Of a DNA stretch of 64,000 nucleotides, positions 60,873 through 64,000 are shown in pieces (the first letter of the stretch is position 1; each line of letters starts with the position of its first letter). The DNA is taken from the NCBI GenBank assembly GCA_947501635.1, contig CANMWT010000008.1, forward strand, positions 62,001 to 126,000, in the 5' to 3' direction. The position numbers were made by a program, and so were the translations under genes. The notes beneath the pieces were generated by a model. It saw nothing but the letters and a program-made list of their open reading frames with translations. It had not been told where the DNA came from and ran no database searches. The DNA is from an uncultured Roseobacter sp. (GTDB taxonomy: Bacteria > Pseudomonadota > Alphaproteobacteria > Rhodobacterales > Rhodobacteraceae).

Positions 60873-61398
60873 AAACCCCGCCCGAGGCCCCGCCTCGGGC
60901 CGCGCCCGACCCTCCCCCCGGGGAGGGCGCATTTCATGCCCCCTCGATGCTCCCGCATCCCTACAGGCTCAAAAGGTCCACTGGACCTTTTGCAAGACGC
61001 CTTCCGGCCCGAGGTCGGGCGCTGCCTCAGCTCATGCGCAGCATGGGCGTCACCCGGCAGCACCTCGCAAGAGGTGCGAGAGGGCATGCATCTGTACCGC
61101 CTGGAAACCGCCACGTCCGGGGCTCCGCCCCCCCCCCCCTCCGGGTGCACACAGCACCCGCGCGCCATCGTGCGCCGCGTTAGGACGGCACGGTAGAATT
61201 CTCTCCAAAGGGTTAAAATCGCACCCTTTCGGGCGCTGGCCCTGCCCCGCGTATGTATGAAAACCATACGCGTTCTGTATGGTTTCCAGACACCCCTTGC
61301 GCCCTTCTGCGCAAGCGTCAGACCCACATCGCGCGCAGGCGCAATGCCCGCGCACTCAGACCGTTGCGCGACCGCAGTCTCAATCTCTGGGCAGGGTC
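60873..61398. other. 526-bp non-coding region with hairpins and a poly-C tract
   Basis: No gene is supported here; open frames through it are low-complexity. It contains a 9-bp hairpin GCCCGAGGC/GCCTCGGGC (60880-60900), CCCTCCCC/GGGGAGGG near 60910-60927, an 11-bp near-perfect palindrome CAAAAGGTCCA-C-TGGACCTTTTG (60970-60992), twelve C in a row (61128-61139) and AAACCATAC/GTATGGTTT near 61262-61285. The palindrome could act as a weak bidirectional terminator for the genes on either side. Confidence 0.6.
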
Positions 61399-61683
61399 CT
61401 AGTTGCCCGCGAAAACGCCGCCGGCAGTCGCGGATTCCATCGACATCGGCAGCTCGTCCGCCGCCTTGCCCCGGATGGCCGCGATCTTCTCCTGCGCGGC
61501 AAGGGCCGCAGCCTCATCCGTGTACTCCGTCACCACGGTAAAGCTGTACTCACCGGTCCGGATCATCTGTACGCGGCTGGCGCCGGCCCCCATGATAAGC
61601 GGCAGAAACTTGTCCCGTGCCACCGCCTCCAGCGCGTCGGTCCATTCTGTCGTGACCCAGTTTGATATCGTTGAATAAGCCAT
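61399..61683 (-). CDS. Small conserved protein, possible ferredoxin-like (dabb/ABM-type) fold
   Basis: The ATG at 61683 follows AGGGGGACAG, and the product is 94 residues: MAYSTISNWVTTEWTDALEAVARDKFLPLIMGAGASRVQM, IRTGEYSFTVVTEYTDEAAALAAQEKI. The alternation (helix, strand ending in R-V/T-G-x-x-S-F-x-V-V-T-E-Y) resembles small alpha+beta barrel proteins such as DUF1330 or antibiotic-biosynthesis monooxygenase-like domains. No active-site residues can be read. It lies downstream of the 30-codon ORF on the same strand. Confidence 0.65.
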   Translation of the reverse strand: MAYSTISNWVTTEWTDALEAVARDKFLPLIMGAGASRVQMIRTGEYSFTVVTEYTDEAAALAAQEKIAAIRGKAADELPMSMESATAGGVFAGN

Positions 61684-61798
61684 GTTCTGTCCCCCTGAAA
61701 TTGGCGCTATGCCGGAACAGTATGACATGAAAACAGGATTTCGCGCAGGAAAATAAGGCCTGTGCCTGCCTGCGCGAAAACCATCGGTGCTGGTGGCG

Positions 61799-61891
61799 CT
61801 ACATGGCCACCATGTGGAAGGTGTCAAAGACGACCCAAACGCCCATCATCGACAAGAACCCAACCACGGTCGGCACAATCACTTTTTGCAT
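61799..61891 (-). CDS. Very small membrane protein (30 residues)
   Basis: Too short for ordinary gene finding. The ATG is rc of 61889-61891 and is preceded by AAAGGAGAG at a spacing of about seven bases, one of the best Shine-Dalgarno sites in the window. The product begins MQKVIVPTVVGFLSMMG and continues VWVVFDTFHMVAM, a single hydrophobic helix with a short charged start. It ends with TAG. It lies 168 bases downstream of a cytochrome c gene and 115 bases before the 94-residue protein gene, all on the minus strand. It may be an accessory subunit of a membrane complex, but I know no match. Confidence 0.55.
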   Translation of the reverse strand: MQKVIVPTVVGFLSMMGVWVVFDTFHMVAM

Positions 61892-62059
61892 GTCAGTCTC
61901 TCCTTTCCGGCAACCCCGAAAGGTCGCGGTGTCCGCCGCAAAGCACACCGCCTTGCGATCTGAAAAAGACCTAAGGTTCCATAGCTGACATAAAAAGGCG
62001 CGGCCCCGTCACGACGGTTCACCGCTTCGGGACCTCACTGAAACAGCACCTTTGCGTGA

Positions 62060-62458
62060 TTACTTCTGCAAACCCTGCAAGTAGGCCACAAGATCCACCA
62101 CCGCAGGCGACGTCAGGATCGGCTGACCACTCTCCGTCTTAAGCGACAACTCCTCACCTTCGAAGAAATCACCATAGACCGGCATCGGGGAGCCATGGCT
62201 GACAAGGGGCTCTCGCCCGTCGATCCGCATCACCACCCGCTTTACCGGAAAAACGCCATCATTCCGAGAGGTTAGGCCGGTCAGGTCCGGGGGTTGCAAG
62301 ACCAGAACAGGGGCCATAGGGCCGCGCCCATCCGCTTGGGCGCCATGACAGGTCGCGCAATAACGGGCATAAATCTCCGCCCCCAAACCCACATCCTGCG
62401 CCGCTGCAGCACCCGCCGTGACGGCCGCCGCACAGATCAGTGAAAAAAACTGCTTCAT
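62060..62458 (-). CDS. Periplasmic mono-heme cytochrome c
   Basis: A 132-residue class I cytochrome c with a signal peptide (MKQFFSLICAAAVTAGAAAAQD). The heme motif is CATCHG in GAEIYARYCATCHGAQADGRGP and the axial Met is probably in HGSPMPVYGDFF. ILTSPAVVDLVAYLQGLQK is the usual C-terminal helix. The electron partner is unknown. A second cytochrome-like gene lies at 63267. Confidence 0.9.
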   Translation of the reverse strand: MKQFFSLICAAAVTAGAAAAQDVGLGAEIYARYCATCHGAQADGRGPMAPVLVLQPPDLTGLTSRNDGVFPVKRVVMRIDGREPLVSHGSPMPVYGDFFEGEELSLKTESGQPILTSPAVVDLVAYLQGLQK

Positions 62459-62585
62459 CGTTCAACTCCTTATGCCCCACGGCAAGACTAGCACCGGTGG
62501 TCGGACATATCTCTGATCTTGATCAAGGCGGCACTAAAGCATCGTAGCGCTTGCACTCATACCCCGCATTGGGCACTGATAGGAT

Positions 62586-63266
62586 ATGCGATTTATGCTC
62601 TTGGTATCTTTGGTTCTGCTCTGCGCCTGCGGGCGCCCCATGACCGATACCGAAGCCGCTTTTGCGCGTACGATCCACGGTGACACGCTCGACACAGACC
62701 GCGTGCGCATCATCAATGGTGCGCCCACCCGCGCGGTTACTTTCCGGCGCGAGCCAAGACCGCGTACCACCTGCCGGGAGCGCCTTTTCCCCCCCGCCAA
62801 AGCGGAAATCGTGACGTCCAAACCCGCCGCCGTCGCAGTCTACAATCACCTGCTTTTTGACCGTGACTGGTATCTCGACGACTACCTGCCAGACTACCCC
62901 GACCGCGTCGGGCTGGTTGCCGCGATGCTCTTTGCGCATGAGGTTCTGCACGCGTGGCAATGGCAGAACCGGGGCGCGACGGGCTACTCCCCATGGCGCG
63001 CCGCTTTTGAGCATGGAAATACCGAAGACCCCTACCTCTTTGATCTGACAGCCAGCCCGCGCTTTGAGGACTTCGGGTACGAGCAGCAAGGCTCCATCAT
63101 GGAAGAGTTTGTGTGCTGCCGCGCGCTCGATCCCACAGCACCGCGCACACAGCGCCTGCATGCGCTGATTTCACAAGCGATGCCGGTCGAACCGCTGCCC
63201 GACCGGCGGACCGCTGCAGTGGGTCTGCCTTGGGACGGGGTCGAGATCGAGGGCATCTGCCGCTGA
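62586..63266 (+). CDS. Lipoprotein with an HExxH zinc-protease-like motif
   Basis: A 226-residue protein with signal peptide and lipobox L-C-A-C (MRFMLLVSLVLLCACG, lipidated Cys15). The middle contains LFAHEVLHAWQWQNR with HEVLH (His118, Glu119, His122), a possible zinc site; EQQGSIMEEFVCC follows, where an acidic residue could be the third ligand. It has three or four cysteines outside the lipobox. I know no named family. The gene stands alone between two minus-strand cytochrome genes. Confidence 0.7.
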   Translation: MRFMLLVSLVLLCACGRPMTDTEAAFARTIHGDTLDTDRVRIINGAPTRAVTFRREPRPRTTCRERLFPPAKAEIVTSKPAAVAVYNHLLFDRDWYLDDYLPDYPDRVGLVAAMLFAHEVLHAWQWQNRGATGYSPWRAAFEHGNTEDPYLFDLTASPRFEDFGYEQQGSIMEEFVCCRALDPTAPRTQRLHALISQAMPVEPLPDRRTAAVGLPWDGVEIEGICR

Positions 63267-63671
63267 CTAGGGCAGTTGCCGCGCTTCAAGATAGGCCAAA
63301 AGGTCCGCCTGTGGCGCAGGCACGCGTGTACGCCCTGCCGCCGTGCGCACCCGCCGCCGGTCATCTGCGCCAAGATGGACGAAAGGGCGCATCAATCGGC
63401 CCGGCTGTGCCCCAGCCTCATAGTTCGCCAGTACCTCAAGCACATAGACGCGTGGAAACTGCCCGTCCGCTTGCTGGGCCAGCACTGTCAAATCAGCTGG
63501 AATGCGGTTGAGCCCGACAACACCGACCCCACCGCCTCCGCGCAAATCGGCACCGTGGCAAATGACGCAATGCTGCGCATAAAGCGCGGCACCGCGTGTG
63601 ACCTGCCTGTCCTTGCCACAGGCGGCCAGCAGGCCCATGACACATAAAATTGCAGCACTCTTCACCCACAT
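63267..63671 (-). CDS. Cytochrome c lipoprotein
   Basis: A 134-residue lipoprotein cytochrome from the ATG at 63671. The signal peptide ends in LLAAC (MWVKSAAILCVMGLLAACG). The heme motif is CVICHG in GAALYAQHCVICHGADLRGGGGVGVVG, a Gly-rich loop follows, and the Met ligand may be in RLMRPFVHL. It ends with a typical class I helix (QADLLAYLEARQLP). It is membrane-anchored, unlike the soluble cytochrome at 62060. Confidence 0.88.
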   Translation of the reverse strand: MWVKSAAILCVMGLLAACGKDRQVTRGAALYAQHCVICHGADLRGGGGVGVVGLNRIPADLTVLAQQADGQFPRVYVLEVLANYEAGAQPGRLMRPFVHLGADDRRRVRTAAGRTRVPAPQADLLAYLEARQLP

Positions 63672-63782
63672 CCAAGGTGGCCTTTCAAAAATTGGTGTGC
63701 GCGGTTTAGCGGAATAACCTTGCTGATCTCGTAACGTGCGGCCAAGCTGCGCGCATAGCGCAGAGTTGGTCGGGGGAATGAA

Positions 63783-64000
63783 ATGGCGCAATATGCAGTC
63801 TTGATGTTACTGGCCGGTATCGGCATCCCCGTCCTGGCCGCGCTCAACGCCGCTCTGGGCGTGCGGATAGGGTCTTTCGCCGCCGCCGCGACCGTTCTGT
63901 TCGTGGTGGCGTTTTTATGCTCAATCGTCACCGCTGTGCTGACCGGAACAGACGCTTTCCACAAGGTGGCAGGCGCGCCGAAACATCTGTTTCTGGCGGG
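63783..64000 (+). CDS. DUF606/DMT-family membrane protein, 5' part
   Basis: The start at 63783 follows GGGGGAATGAA. The 72 residues in the window begin MAQYAVLMLLAGIGIPVLAALNAALGVRIGSFAAAATVLF and continue with another hydrophobic stretch (VVAFLCSIVTAVLTG); this is the repeated five-helix unit of the DUF606/YdcZ branch of the drug/metabolite transporter superfamily. The gene runs off the window end. It is divergent from the cytochrome lipoprotein. Confidence 0.78.
   Translation, partial: MAQYAVLMLLAGIGIPVLAALNAALGVRIGSFAAAATVLFVVAFLCSIVTAVLTGTDAFHKVAGAPKHLFLA

Noticed and set aside
60869-61327. Several 85-170 codon frames in the region after the HEPN-zinc gene
   Set aside because: They are rich in Arg, Pro, Gly and Ala, lie over hairpins and a poly-C tract and have no ribosome-binding site.
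1-64000. tRNA genes, CRISPR arrays, IS elements or an integrative element
   Set aside because: No cloverleaf, no regularly spaced repeats, and no transposase gene. The only recombinase is the chromosomal XerC.

Overview
The window is a piece of an alphaproteobacterial chromosome, most likely from the Roseobacter/Rhodobacteraceae group. The evidence is the GC-rich coding style, the gene order ybgC-tolQRAB-pal-cpoB-tilS-ftsH, DUF484 next to xerC, a phosphatidylcholine synthase, the ycjX/ycjF pair, a DUF1127 protein behind an RpoH-like promoter, and the usual Rhodobacteraceae-style N-termini of FtsH and TolA. Species cannot be fixed by eye. There is no insertion sequence, prophage, CRISPR array, rRNA or tRNA that I can recognise. 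Most of the window is core housekeeping genome with a few accessory patches.

Layout. 0-6.5 kb: 3' end of an Lhr-type ligase-associated helicase with its partner nuclease PdeM, a thioesterase, then the one-carbon genes folD and fhs separated by a small exported protein, and a MOSC protein. 6.7-15.6 kb: the Tol-Pal cell-envelope operon running into tilS and ftsH, all on the minus strand. 15.9-20.1 kb: a methyltransferase and a three-part lipid-linked glycosylation module (GtrA-like, GT-C-like, GT2). 20.1-23.7 kb: ruvCAB with a small neighbour, and a DUF1127 gene with an RpoH-type promoter and a strong terminator. 24-30 kb: prmA with two transporters (MATE, MFS) and priA. 30-34 kb: transaldolase-like fsa, DUF484-xerC, pcs and ogt, then about 660 bp that look like a decayed gene. 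34.7-43.2 kb: ileS, a cyclic-nucleotide-domain thioredoxin-reductase homologue without its redox cysteines, ycjX-GNAT-ycjF, truA.

43.2-53.2 kb is a catabolic-looking accessory island. One arm is a translationally coupled operon of an M19 dipeptidase-like protein lacking family metal ligands, an unrecognised 550-residue protein and a DUF3726-like protein. Beside it an acyl-CoA dehydrogenase and an APH-type kinase are divergently transcribed; together they match the two halves of ACAD10/11-type enzymes and of the Lva levulinate system, which suggests phosphorylation and isomerisation of 4-hydroxyacyl-CoA. A third arm carries a DAO-type oxidoreductase, a uronate-dehydrogenase-like SDR and an N-formylglutamate-amidohydrolase-like enzyme. 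53-64 kb: a TPR protein, a second MATE pump, an exported alpha/beta hydrolase, an adenylate cyclase-TolB-TPR fusion, parE, a HEPN/zinc-ribbon gene broken by one in-frame stop directly behind parE, a 526-bp non-coding patch of hairpins, and a group of small cytochrome c and envelope genes including a 30-codon membrane ORF.

The most notable observations are the HEPN-zinc gene coupled to parE and interrupted by UAA, the split ACAD10/11-like pair, the M19-like operon, a dispersed element seen three times just 3' of minus-strand genes, and the RpoH-like promoter of the DUF1127 gene.
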